Source of the DNA: Opitutales bacterium
GTDB lineage: Bacteria > Verrucomicrobiota > Verrucomicrobiia > Opitutales > Opitutaceae
NCBI GenBank assembly: GCA_021772595.1
Contig: JAJFLS010000436.1
Span: 1-16,011, forward strand
Direction of reading: 5' to 3'
DNA length: 16,011 nucleotides
Shown piece by piece: positions 1 to 7,426 of this stretch. Position 1 is the first letter of the stretch; each line of letters starts with the position of its first letter. The translations under genes and the position numbers were made by a program. The notes under the pieces are model-generated. The model saw nothing but the letters and a program-made list of their open reading frames with translations. It did no database searches and was not told the DNA's origin.

Positions 1-1
1 G

Positions 2-655
2 AACTGCTTTCTCGACGACGCGCCCGCTTACCTCAAGCCGATCGCCATGCTGCTTCGGTTTCCGGGAGATATGGAGTTGGGCTTGCAGCAGCTGAAAGAC
101 GCGGAGGAGAAGGGGTTCCTGACGCGATACGAAAGCCTGTATTATCAAGTCGCGGTAGCATGGGAATTGCAGGACGATCACGAGGCGGCGAAGGAAATCC
201 TGGAGCGATTTCTGGAGCGATTTCCGCGCAACGTGAACGCGCACGTAATGCGAGCCTTCTTAGATCGGAAAATGGAAAACTATGATCTTGCGTTCGAACG
301 CTTTGAGAAAGTCCTCTCGATGCCGGAAGTTTCCTATCTGAAAGAGGAGCGGGAATGGATTGTTTTCCAATCTGGGAACACGGCTATGAAGCTCAAGGAT
401 TACGACATGGCGCTCAAAAGGGGAACCCAACTTCTCGATACGGTTCCCGAAGACCGAAGGAGGCTAACTGCCTGGGGGCACGTGCTGAGGGGAAACGCTC
501 TGCTTCATTTGGAAAGGCGCCCCGAAGCCGTCGAGGAATTCAAGAAGGTGGTGAAGTCCGGTCGTTCGGACGCCTATAAAACGGCGCAAACAATTCTCAA
601 GCAAATGCGACAAGACGAGAAAGACGCTGAAAAAGAAAGCCTTGAAAATAAATGA
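2..655 (+). CDS. TPR-repeat protein, 5'-truncated by window edge
   Basis: The frame is open from the first bases of the window, so the true start lies upstream; the first ATG seen (position 47) is probably internal. The 217 visible residues are almost all helical tetratricopeptide-type repeats. At least four units can be read, around YESLYYQVAVAWELQDDHEA, NAHVMRAFLDRKMENYDLAF, GNTAMKLKDYDMALKRG and LRGNALLHLERRPEAVEEF, each with the small-residue/Ala pattern and spacing near 34 residues. The tail is very charged and Lys/Glu-rich (KQMRQDEKDAEKESLENK) and ends at a TGA. TPR arrays are protein-binding scaffolds, and no catalytic domain is visible, so a specific role cannot be given. No signal peptide can be judged because the N-terminus is missing. 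A REP-like repeat begins two bases after the stop codon. Confidence 0.85.
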   Translation, partial: NCFLDDAPAYLKPIAMLLRFPGDMELGLQQLKDAEEKGFLTRYESLYYQVAVAWELQDDHEAAKEILERFLERFPRNVNAHVMRAFLDRKMENYDLAFERFEKVLSMPEVSYLKEEREWIVFQSGNTAMKLKDYDMALKRGTQLLDTVPEDRRRLTAWGHVLRGNALLHLERRPEAVEEFKKVVKSGRSDAYKTAQTILKQMRQDEKDAEKESLENK

Positions 656-657
656 TT

Positions 658-773
658 CAGGTAGCGGCCGATCTCCGAACGGCCAATTCAAGCCGATGAA
701 TCGGAACGACGCAGTCGCTCCGCTACAAGATAAGGTGGAGGTGTGTGGCTGCTCGGCGGTCGACCGCTACCTG
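658..773. repeat. compound REP-like palindromic element with 27-bp imperfect terminal inverted repeats
   Basis: Positions 658-684 and 747-773 are imperfect inverted repeats of 27 bases with about five mismatches. Both ends open with the identical ten bases CAGGTAGCGG. The left end folds on its own (GGCCG...CGGCC, 666-684). The right end contains a perfect 12-base palindrome (GCGGTCGACCGC, 756-767). A third inward-facing head, GTAGCGG when read on the minus strand from 726, is followed by a further stem (GGAGCGAC/GTCGTTCC). So three GTAG-headed hairpins lie in 116 bases. A conserved GTAG or GGAG just 5' of a hairpin is the known hallmark of REP sequences mobilised by RAYT transposases; the assignment here is by that resemblance. 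The right end overlaps the last codons and the stop of the cation efflux gene. Confidence 0.6.
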
Positions 774-1708
774 TGATGTTCCTCGTGATCTCGAATTGGC
801 TCTAGGTGGGTGGTGACGAGGGTGGGCGGCTCGATCGCCGTCTCAATGCGCTTTTCGATTTCTGTGGCTTGGCGATGAGCTTCCTTGATCGAGAGCTCGT
901 CGGGAAATAGGAGATGCAGCTCCACGCGAAATCCGTCACCGGTCGACATGTGGCGGACTCGATGGTAGTCGATGTCGAAATCCGCTTTCGCTTTGGCGAG
1001 CGTGTCATTCAGGATCTTGTCGATCTCGGGATCCGCTGTATCCAATAATCCATTGATGCTTTGCCGGACCAGTTTGAAACCTGACAACAGAATATGGAGG
1101 GCGAGCAGAATCGCGCAGATCGGATCGAAATAATTCCAGCCGGTATACCAAGCGAGCCCAACTCCGAGCACGACGCCAAAGCTGGTCCATGCATCGGTGA
1201 GGACGTGCTTTCCGTTCGCTTCGAGAATGAGGGATTTTTTTCGTTTCCCGACCCAAATCAAATACGTGCCAAGCGCGCCATTGATCATTAGAGCCGCTGA
1301 GGTGAGCCAAAGACCTGTGCCCAAATTCTGAATGCTTAGCCCAGAGATGAGCCGTTCGACGGTTTCGTAGATGATGAACAGAGCCGCGATGATAATCATC
1401 GCCCCTTCGAACCCGGCTGACATGAAGCTCACTTTCGCGTGGCCGTAGTGATGTTCCTCGTCGGCGGGTTTCGTTGAAATGTGCAGACTGTAGGTTGCGA
1501 ATCCGACCGCGATCACGTGCACGATGGATTCCGCGGCATCGCTGAGAATTGCGGTGGAGTTGGTCAGAGCGTAGGCGACGAACTTCAGGAAGAACATGCC
1601 GATGCCGACGCCGAGCGATAGGCTCATCGCGAATTTCTTTTGACGCTCGGACTCGGTATCGTTGTAGGCCACTGGTTGATTGATAGAGCCAACAATGGAA
1701 TTCTTCAA
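767..1708 (-). CDS. Cation diffusion facilitator (CDF) family metal efflux transporter
   Basis: A 313-residue protein with CDF architecture: about six membrane segments (roughly 28-47, 53-75, 98-117, 133-153, 174-190, 194-212) followed by a cytoplasmic metal-binding domain (about 215-305) containing HLLFPDELSIKEAHRQA. CDF proteins export Zn2+, Fe2+, Mn2+ or similar ions in exchange for protons. Family marks seen are HxxxD in segment 5 (H168-D172, in GKHVLTDAWTS), HHYGHAK after segment 2 (86-92), and SDAAESIVH in segment 2, where the usual H/D-x3-D is E60-x3-H64. That altered segment-2 site could change metal preference, and the substrate cannot be assigned. The start is a TTG; an in-frame GTG at residue 13 or so is an alternative, and no good ribosome binding site marks either. 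The stop codon and final Arg lie inside the 658-773 repeat. The gene is divergent from the subtilase, with 197 bases between them and no clear promoter. Confidence 0.9.
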   Translation of the reverse strand: MKNSIVGSINQPVAYNDTESERQKKFAMSLSLGVGIGMFFLKFVAYALTNSTAILSDAAESIVHVIAVGFATYSLHISTKPADEEHHYGHAKVSFMSAGFEGAMIIIAALFIIYETVERLISGLSIQNLGTGLWLTSAALMINGALGTYLIWVGKRKKSLILEANGKHVLTDAWTSFGVVLGVGLAWYTGWNYFDPICAILLALHILLSGFKLVRQSINGLLDTADPEIDKILNDTLAKAKADFDIDYHRVRHMSTGDGFRVELHLLFPDELSIKEAHRQATEIEKRIETAIEPPTLVTTHLEPIRDHEEHHR

Positions 1709-1905
1709 TTCCTTACTTGCGGAGATCGCTTGGATTGAAGGAGGATACGGTCTTCAATATGGTCTCTATCAGAGGAATTTACGGTTCGTTTACAGCAGTT
1801 GGGATTGAATCGCCGAAACTTCTGAGAAGGGTGGCTGAATTCGCGGTGTGATTGCCCGATAATGATAGAAGCTGCGCCATCGTTTTTGACTGCGGCTGAT
1901 TTACG

Positions 1906-4900
1906 ATGAAGATTTCTTCCCACGTCGCGTATTTGTCTTTCGCTGCGCTGCTCCTTGTGGTGGCAGGCGCGCTTTATTTCGCATGTTCGGATAGGGCGGT
2001 TGAAAAGGCCGCAAACGCGCCGCGATCGCTGAGCCAGGAATCCGATTCCTTCGCGGCGGAAGATTCGCTCGGCGCGGATGCGACAGCTCCGGTTCAGGAT
2101 CGCTGGAGCGATGCTCAGGTGATCGCGGAAAAACGCCTGGCGTTTCCCGAGGAGCGAGGCGCGCTTCTGAAGCGGATTGTTAAAAGGCCCGGCGGCCGCT
2201 ATCCGATTTTGGTAGAGGAGAAGATACGCTTGGCCGAGGACGGCCTCGAAATCGAGGAGCGAAAAATTTTGAGCGAAAAGGCGGCGGATCATTTCATGGT
2301 GGTTCCGCGAGCGCGGATCTCACGCGAGGCATTGGAAGCGGAGCTTTTTGATCGCGGTCTGATTCTCGGTGATCGGGTTTCGAAGTCGGGGCCATATCTG
2401 GTGTTTATTGCCGAAAAGGATCAGACCACCGAAGCGGTGTCGGCGATTGTCGCGGACCTGAATGGTATTGCGTATTCGGATATGATTGAGTTCGCCGACT
2501 ACGACTACGTGCGGCAAGCGACGGCCGTGCCTGACGATGCGCTGTACCAATCGGGAGCGATGTGGGGTTTGCACAACGATGGCTCGATAGGCGGGTCGGT
2601 CGAGGACGCGGATATCGATGCCCCGGAAGGTTGGGAGATCCGCACGGACGCGTCGAATATAGTAGTGGCAATTGTGGATACGGGCATGCGTTACACTCAC
2701 GAGGATCTTGCAGGAAACATGTGGGTGAACGCCGACGAAATCGCGGGCAATGGGATCGATGACGATGGCAATGGATTCGTCGACGACATCCACGGAATCA
2801 ACGCCTTGCTTTCGTCGAAGCTTTCGACTGGCGGAGATCCGCTGGATGATAACGGTCATGGCTCGCATGTCGCGGGCACGGTCGGCGCCGTTGGAAACAA
2901 TGGGAAAGGCGTGACTGGGGTCGCTTGGGATGTCCAGTTGATGGCGCTCAAGTTCTTGGGAGGGAATGGAAGCGGCATGGATTCGGACGCGATAAAATGC
3001 ATCGATTATGCCATCGCGAACGGAGCGGATATTATTAACGCCAGCTGGGGAGGACCGGGCGTGAACAAGGCGGTAGGCGACGCGGTTTCGCGAGCGAACG
3101 ATGCGGGTGTCATTTTCGTGGCGTCGGCGGGCAACGGGAGCGATGATATTGATGTTGAGGCGTACACTCCCTCCGATATCGATTTGCCTAACGTCGTATC
3201 GGTCGCGAACCACAATTCAGCGGACAAGCTAGATAGATCTTCTAATTACGGTATCGAGAAAGTGGATTTGATCGCTCCGGGAGCGAGAGTCCGCTCCGTC
3301 ACGAACAATACGGACGAATCCTATGGTGACAAATCGGGCACTTCGATGTCGGCTCCGCATGTTTCGGGAATACTGGCCTTGGTTAAGGCCGAGTTTCCGG
3401 GCGAGGATTACATCAGCCACATCGAGCGCGTTTTGCAGAGCGCCATAGCCGCGCCTCAATACGAGCTTCGCGTGGCCACGGGCGGGCGAGCGAATCTCGC
3501 CGGAGCGCTTTCGCCGGGCGACCTCGCCCCGTCGGCCCCGTCACTGACGACGCTTTCCAATGCGAACGAGAAGGTAGCCTTTTCTTGGGGAAACGTCTGG
3601 AGCGGCCCGATTGACGGCTTCCGGATTGAACGCCAAGTGAATGGCGATGCCTGGGAAGTCGTAGGAGTCGCGGCTCCGAGCGACCGCAGTTTTTTCGATA
3701 AAGACGTGGGAACGTTGTCGAATCATCGTTATCGCGTGTTCGCTTTCAATTCGATTGGCGATTCCTTGGCATCGCGTATCCGCGTTTTGAATTCGGTGAT
3801 TCGATCTGAAGAAGAAGCAACGATTGTTTTGCCGATGGACGATGCGGGAATCGATTACGGTCACGATATCGATGCGAGCTCGAGCACGCTTGTTGTCGGC
3901 GCTCCGAAGGATGACGACGCTGGTTCCGAGTCGGGCTCGGTTTACGTCTACGATCGAGTTCCTGGATCATCCTGGCAGTACCGTCAAAAGGTTATCGGTT
4001 TCGATAGTAGTCAGTACGATTTTTTTGGATGCAGCGTTAGTGTGGATGGGCCGATCCTGGCGGTGGGAGCATTTGGCGAAGACGAGATCGGGATTGATGG
4101 AGGAGCCGTCTATGTGTTTGAGAGAAGTGAAGATGGCCGGTGGAGCGCGGGCCAAAAGCTCTTGGCTCCGGATGGTGAATCTCAAGATCGGTTTGGCTTT
4201 AGCGTAAGCGTCTACGGAAACCTGCTGGTGGCATCTTCGAGGGATGACGACGACAGCGGAACGAATTCGGGGGCGGCGCATATTTTCGAGCGCAGCGAAT
4301 TGGGCGAATGGTTGCCGCAAGCTAAGCTTGTTCCGCCGAATGGATCGCCGAGAGCCTACTTCGGCTGGTCGGTTGCGTTGCACGGAGACGTTCTTGTTGT
4401 GGGGGCGAAGGGCGATGATGAAGGCGGGACCGATATGGGAGCGATTTACGTGTATCAGAAATCGGGCGGGAGTTGGGGCTTGTCGCAGAAGATCGTTCCT
4501 GATGATGGTTCAAACTATGACGGATTCGGTTCCTCGGTGGATTTCGATGGGGCGTCGATTGTCGTTGGATCGCCCAATCGCGACGGCGCGGCATTCGATG
4601 CGGGCGCGATTTATCTCTATCGGTCTAGCGGCTCATCGTGGGCGCATTCGAAAACGTTTATGGCGCTTGATCCGGACGGGGATGATCGATTTGGTTCGGA
4701 TGTATCGGTTCTGGGAAATCGCGTCGCGGCAATCGGATTGCGTGCCGGGGATACGGATACGGTTGGCCATCTGTTTGAGGAATCAGCTCCTGGCGTGTGG
4801 GTTGACGAAATCGATTTGTTTGAGGATGGAGTATCCGCGCTTTCGGGACGGAGTGTGGCTTTGTCGGAAGGCGTGGCGAATGTTGGGAATGCCGATTTGC

Positions 4901-6027
4901 GTAGGTTGCATTCGTTCTACGACATTCCGGATGCGCCGTTGTCCTTCGCGATTGAAGAGATTTCGGCTCAAGGCGTGCGGATGAGCTGGGGCAATAGTGG
5001 GGATGCGTCGCATGGTTTTGTGATTCAGCGTCGGGTTGTTGGTGATGACGAATGGGAGGAAATCGGAATCGTTTCGGCAAATGAATCTGGCTATCTAGAT
5101 CCGACCGCGAAGGGTAATCGCGCATGGGAGTACCGAGTGAGCGCGGTGTCTGGCGGCGTTTCGGATGCGAGCGTCTCCGATCAGACGGCGTTGCTCCCAA
5201 CGGGCCGTTTGGTCAATCTTTCGGTGAGAGGCTACGTGGGGGTCGGCGAGCGCGTGCTCGTCTCCGGGTTCTCGGCTGCGGGAAGCGGCGATTTGGAGAT
5301 CGGCGTTAGAGCGCGCGGGCCTTTTCTGTTGAACTCAAATATTCTCAATGCGATTGCGGATCCCCAATTGTCGATCGTGCCGCTGGGCGGAGTGGAAATC
5401 GCTTCGAACGACGATTGGTTCAATGCCTATTCAAGTGAGGCGATGAGCTCGTTCGAAGCGGAAACTGGCGCGGCGCCGATTGCGTTGTTCGCTTCGGAGG
5501 CGGTATTCATCGGACCGTTCTCGAGTGGCGGATACACGGTGGTCATGGATGACGAGGCCGGAAGAATTGGATTGGGATTGGCGGAAGTCTTCGAGGTGCC
5601 GATCGGAGGTGAATTTTCGGAGGATGCGTCTCTGGTGAATCTCTCCGCGCGTGGTTTTGTGGGTACGGATTCCGATGTGTTGATCGGCGGTTTCGTGGTT
5701 TCGGGAGAGGCTTCGGTTCAGCTTTTGATTCGAGGGGTTGGGCCTGGATTGATCGATTTCGGGCTGGTGGATGTAGTCGAGAATCCGCGGATCACGGTTC
5801 ATGATGCGAATGGGACGCCTATGGTTTCGAATTCGGGATGGGGGTTGGACGGACGGATGGCCGAGATCGAGAATCGCTCGGCTCAGGTAGGAGCTTTCCC
5901 ATTGGAACGCGGTGCGAAAGACGCGGCTCTAATCGTGACGCTCGCGCCTGGTGTCTACACTTGCATCCTCGATTCGACCGATGGCGATACCGGCGTGGGT
6001 CTGCTGGAACTGTATGTCGTTCCGTAG
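1906..6027 (+). CDS. Large secreted subtilase (S8) with Fn3-like domains, seven-unit FG-GAP propeller and duplicated C-terminal domain
   Basis: A 1373-residue exported serine protease. Residues 8-25 are a hydrophobic export segment followed by Cys27; the YFAC context is a poor lipobox. Residues 70-205 resemble a fervidolysin-like prodomain. The S8 domain (about 215-535) has the catalytic triad Asp258 (VAIVDTG), His318 (GHGSHVAG) and Ser480 (GTSMSAPH), with oxyanion Asn410 (ASAGN). An acidic insert (GNGIDDDGNGFVDD, about 281-294) resembles a calcium-binding loop. Next come a fibronectin-III-like domain (540-628), seven FG-GAP-like units (starting near 648, 703, 759, 815, 870, 924 and 976, the last degenerate), a second Fn3-like domain (1008-1095), and two copies of a domain of about 133 residues (1100-1232 and 1241-1373) ending AEVFEVP and LELYVVP. 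The triad is intact, so activity is expected; the substrate is unknown. It is likely cell-surface or extracellular, with the propeller and Fn3 parts serving binding or spacing. A REPIN lies 20 bases after the stop. Confidence 0.95.
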   Translation: MKISSHVAYLSFAALLLVVAGALYFACSDRAVEKAANAPRSLSQESDSFAAEDSLGADATAPVQDRWSDAQVIAEKRLAFPEERGALLKRIVKRPGGRYPILVEEKIRLAEDGLEIEERKILSEKAADHFMVVPRARISREALEAELFDRGLILGDRVSKSGPYLVFIAEKDQTTEAVSAIVADLNGIAYSDMIEFADYDYVRQATAVPDDALYQSGAMWGLHNDGSIGGSVEDADIDAPEGWEIRTDASNIVVAIVDTGMRYTHEDLAGNMWVNADEIAGNGIDDDGNGFVDDIHGINALLSSKLSTGGDPLDDNGHGSHVAGTVGAVGNNGKGVTGVAWDVQLMALKFLGGNGSGMDSDAIKCIDYAIANGADIINASWGGPGVNKAVGDAVSRANDAGVIFVASAGNGSDDIDVEAYTPSDIDLPNVVSVANHNSADKLDRSSNYGIEKVDLIAPGARVRSVTNNTDESYGDKSGTSMSAPHVSGILALVKAEFPGEDYISHIERVLQSAIAAPQYELRVATGGRANLAGALSPGDLAPSAPSLTTLSNANEKVAFSWGNVWSGPIDGFRIERQVNGDAWEVVGVAAPSDRSFFDKDVGTLSNHRYRVFAFNSIGDSLASRIRVLNSVIRSEEEATIVLPMDDAGIDYGHDIDASSSTLVVGAPKDDDAGSESGSVYVYDRVPGSSWQYRQKVIGFDSSQYDFFGCSVSVDGPILAVGAFGEDEIGIDGGAVYVFERSEDGRWSAGQKLLAPDGESQDRFGFSVSVYGNLLVASSRDDDDSGTNSGAAHIFERSELGEWLPQAKLVPPNGSPRAYFGWSVALHGDVLVVGAKGDDEGGTDMGAIYVYQKSGGSWGLSQKIVPDDGSNYDGFGSSVDFDGASIVVGSPNRDGAAFDAGAIYLYRSSGSSWAHSKTFMALDPDGDDRFGSDVSVLGNRVAAIGLRAGDTDTVGHLFEESAPGVWVDEIDLFEDGVSALSGRSVALSEGVANVGNADLRRLHSFYDIPDAPLSFAIEEISAQGVRMSWGNSGDASHGFVIQRRVVGDDEWEEIGIVSANESGYLDPTAKGNRAWEYRVSAVSGGVSDASVSDQTALLPTGRLVNLSVRGYVGVGERVLVSGFSAAGSGDLEIGVRARGPFLLNSNILNAIADPQLSIVPLGGVEIASNDDWFNAYSSEAMSSFEAETGAAPIALFASEAVFIGPFSSGGYTVVMDDEAGRIGLGLAEVFEVPIGGEFSEDASLVNLSARGFVGTDSDVLIGGFVVSGEASVQLLIRGVGPGLIDFGLVDVVENPRITVHDANGTPMVSNSGWGLDGRMAEIENRSAQVGAFPLERGAKDAALIVTLAPGVYTCILDSTDGDTGVGLLELYVVP

Positions 6028-6047
6028 CGGGTGAGGGGTGTTTTTCG

Positions 6048-6112
6048 AATGTAGGAGCCTGCTTGCAGGCGATTGTTTCAATAGAAATCGCCTGCAAGCA
6101 GGCTCCTACATT
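6048..6112. repeat. REPIN (copy 1): perfect 27-bp inverted repeat, convergent intergenic
   Basis: Arms 6048-6074 and 6086-6112 are perfect inverted complements around an 11-base centre. Each arm holds the core TGTAGGAGCCTGCTTGCAGG and has its own hairpin (GCCTG-CTTG-CAGGC) just after a GTAG tetranucleotide. This is the REP design, and two REPs in inverted orientation make a REPIN. The core is close to the well-known Pseudomonas REP (GTGGGAGC...GCTTGC...GCGA). The element sits between the convergent subtilase and aminotransferase genes and is followed by TTTTT at 6111-6115, so it could also end transcription of the subtilase. Copies 2 and 3 are at 10496-10551 and 14141-14241. Confidence 0.85.
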
Positions 6113-6129
6113 TTTGAATCGTTTCGCGT

Positions 6130-7299
6130 TTACCGCTTGAGACCGCTGATGAAGTTGCCAATTCGTTCGATTGCGACTTGGAGCTGGTCCATGGAGGTGG
6201 CGTAGCTGAAGCGAAGATAGCCTTCTCCATTTGGTCCGAAGTCCGTTCCGGAAAGGCAGGCGATTCCCGCTTCGTTTAGCAGTCGGTCTGCGAGGATTGG
6301 GGAGGGAGTATCAAGTTCGGTGATGTTGGGGAATGCGTAGAATGCTCCTTCGGGCGAGCGGCAATGGATTCCGTCGATTTGGTTTAGTCCTTGGACGAAC
6401 GCGTTGCGACGTAGTTGATATTCCGTTACTATTTTGGAGACATGTTCGTCGCATTGCTCGATAGCGACGATACCGGCTTTTTGAGTGAATCCGGCGGTAC
6501 ATCCGATCGCGTGCGTCAGCAGGAGCGAGACTTTGCGGGCGAGTGGTTCGGGCATGATTGCGTATCCGAGGCGCCAGCCAGTCATTGCGTAGGATTTTGA
6601 AAACCCATCTACGATGATCGTCCGTTCGCTCATGCCGTCGATGGCGTAGATGCTCTCGGCTTTGGCGTTGTCGTAAACAAGGCGCGAGTAGATTTCGTCG
6701 CTCATCACGAGGAAATCCTGTTCTTGGGCGAGCTTGGCGATGACCTCCAGGTCGGCTCGGGAGATGACGCCACCGGTCGGGTTGGCGGGAGAGTTGAGAA
6801 TGAGGAGTTTCGTTTTGGAGGAGATTCGCTTTTCCAGGGCGTCCAGATCAAAGGAGAAGCTGTTAGACTCGACGAGCGGGACGGGAATGGGTGTGGCACC
6901 GGTCAGCTCGATCGCGGCTCGATAGGAAGGGAAGCCGGGATCGGGATAGAGGACTTCGTCGCCCGCTTCGAGGAGGGCGAGCATGGGAAAGAGCAGGACG
7001 GGTTTCGCTCCCGGGGCGACGACGACTTGAGAAGGCGTGGCGATGATGGAGCGACGTTCGGAAAACCGCGCGATCGATTCTCTCAAGTCGGCGTACCCTT
7101 CGGGGGGATTGTATTTGGTGAATCCGGCATCGATCGCTTCCTTGCCGGCTTCGATGATGTTGGGAAAGGTACTGAAATCGGGCTGGCCGATTTCGAGGTG
7201 GACTATGTCGCGTCCTTGGCGCTCGAGAGCCTGGGCGAGCGCCATGACATGGTAGGCGCCTTCGGGTTGGAGCGCGTTGATTCGAGAAGCGAGTTTCAT
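6130..7299 (-). CDS. PLP-dependent class I/II aminotransferase (fold type I)
   Basis: A 389-residue cytosolic aminotransferase of the aspartate aminotransferase superfamily, subgroup I-gamma by appearance. Residues seen, numbered from the ATG at 7299, are the N-terminal EIGQPDF loop, YNPPEGYADLRESIA, Asn173 in NSPANPTGG, Asp201 and Tyr204 in SDEIYSRL, the Schiff-base Lys235 in SKSYAMTGWRLGY, and a C-terminal RFSY Arg that should bind the substrate carboxylate. The family moves an amino group from an amino acid to a 2-oxoacid; the exact substrate (aspartate, alanine, aromatic or other) cannot be read from sequence. The frame also allows a TTG at 7308, but the ATG three codons on (MKLASRI) is preferred. 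It has no obvious operon partner: a terminator at 7371-7398 separates it from the upstream gene on the same strand, so it should have its own promoter in 7300-7370. Confidence 0.92.
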   Translation of the reverse strand: MKLASRINALQPEGAYHVMALAQALERQGRDIVHLEIGQPDFSTFPNIIEAGKEAIDAGFTKYNPPEGYADLRESIARFSERRSIIATPSQVVVAPGAKPVLLFPMLALLEAGDEVLYPDPGFPSYRAAIELTGATPIPVPLVESNSFSFDLDALEKRISSKTKLLILNSPANPTGGVISRADLEVIAKLAQEQDFLVMSDEIYSRLVYDNAKAESIYAIDGMSERTIIVDGFSKSYAMTGWRLGYAIMPEPLARKVSLLLTHAIGCTAGFTQKAGIVAIEQCDEHVSKIVTEYQLRRNAFVQGLNQIDGIHCRSPEGAFYAFPNITELDTPSPILADRLLNEAGIACLSGTDFGPNGEGYLRFSYATSMDQLQVAIERIGNFISGLKR

Positions 7300-7328
7300 A
7301 CAGCTCAATCATCGCGGCATCGACGCGG

Positions 7329-7343
7329 CGGCTTGGCAAGCCG
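7329..7343. promoter_or_regulatory. 15-bp perfect dyad upstream of the aminotransferase gene
   Basis: CGGCTTG-G-CAAGCCG is a perfect 7+7 inverted repeat with a one-base centre, ending 29 bases before the aminotransferase ATG and lying after the upstream terminator. It could be an operator or a small leader hairpin. No -35/-10 pair is recognisable nearby, so the role is a guess. Confidence 0.3.
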
Positions 7344-7370
7344 AGAACGGCGGGAATCTGTCCGGGCACT

Positions 7371-7398
7371 AAAAAACCCGCTCGTCGGAAAAGCGGGT
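7371..7398 (-). terminator. Rho-independent terminator for the 7427-8218 gene
   Basis: Read on the minus strand, this is a stem ACCCGCT/AGCGGGT (7392-7398 with 7376-7382) around a nine-base loop, followed directly by a run of six T (complement of 7371-7376). It begins about 29 bases after the stop of the minus-strand membrane-protein gene and precedes the aminotransferase gene, so it separates two transcription units. Confidence 0.85.
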
Positions 7399-7426
7399 GG
7401 TCAAGTTGCGAGCATTGCCGAAAGCG

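Noticed and set aside
1906..1990. The subtilase as a lipoprotein (Cys27 after a hydrophobic stretch).
   Set aside because: The residues before Cys are Y-F-A, a poor lipobox without Leu at -3; a simple signal peptide or membrane anchor is at least as likely.
1705..2292. A 195-codon minus-strand frame overlapping the subtilase start and the divergent intergenic region.
   Set aside because: It is antisense to the subtilase signal and pro-region, has no recognisable motif, and is Arg/Ser-rich.
4244..4984. A 246-codon plus-strand frame inside the subtilase in another reading frame.
   Set aside because: It is a frame-shifted reading of the FG-GAP repeats; the repeats are in frame with the subtilase.
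6048..6112. Repeats considered as a CRISPR array.
   Set aside because: The copies lie thousands of bases apart, are inverted pairs and not direct repeats, and there are no regular spacers or cas genes.
7300..7308. TTG at 7308 as the aminotransferase start.
   Set aside because: It adds only Met-Ser-Cys before an ATG that opens the conserved-looking N-terminus, and it has no better ribosome binding site.
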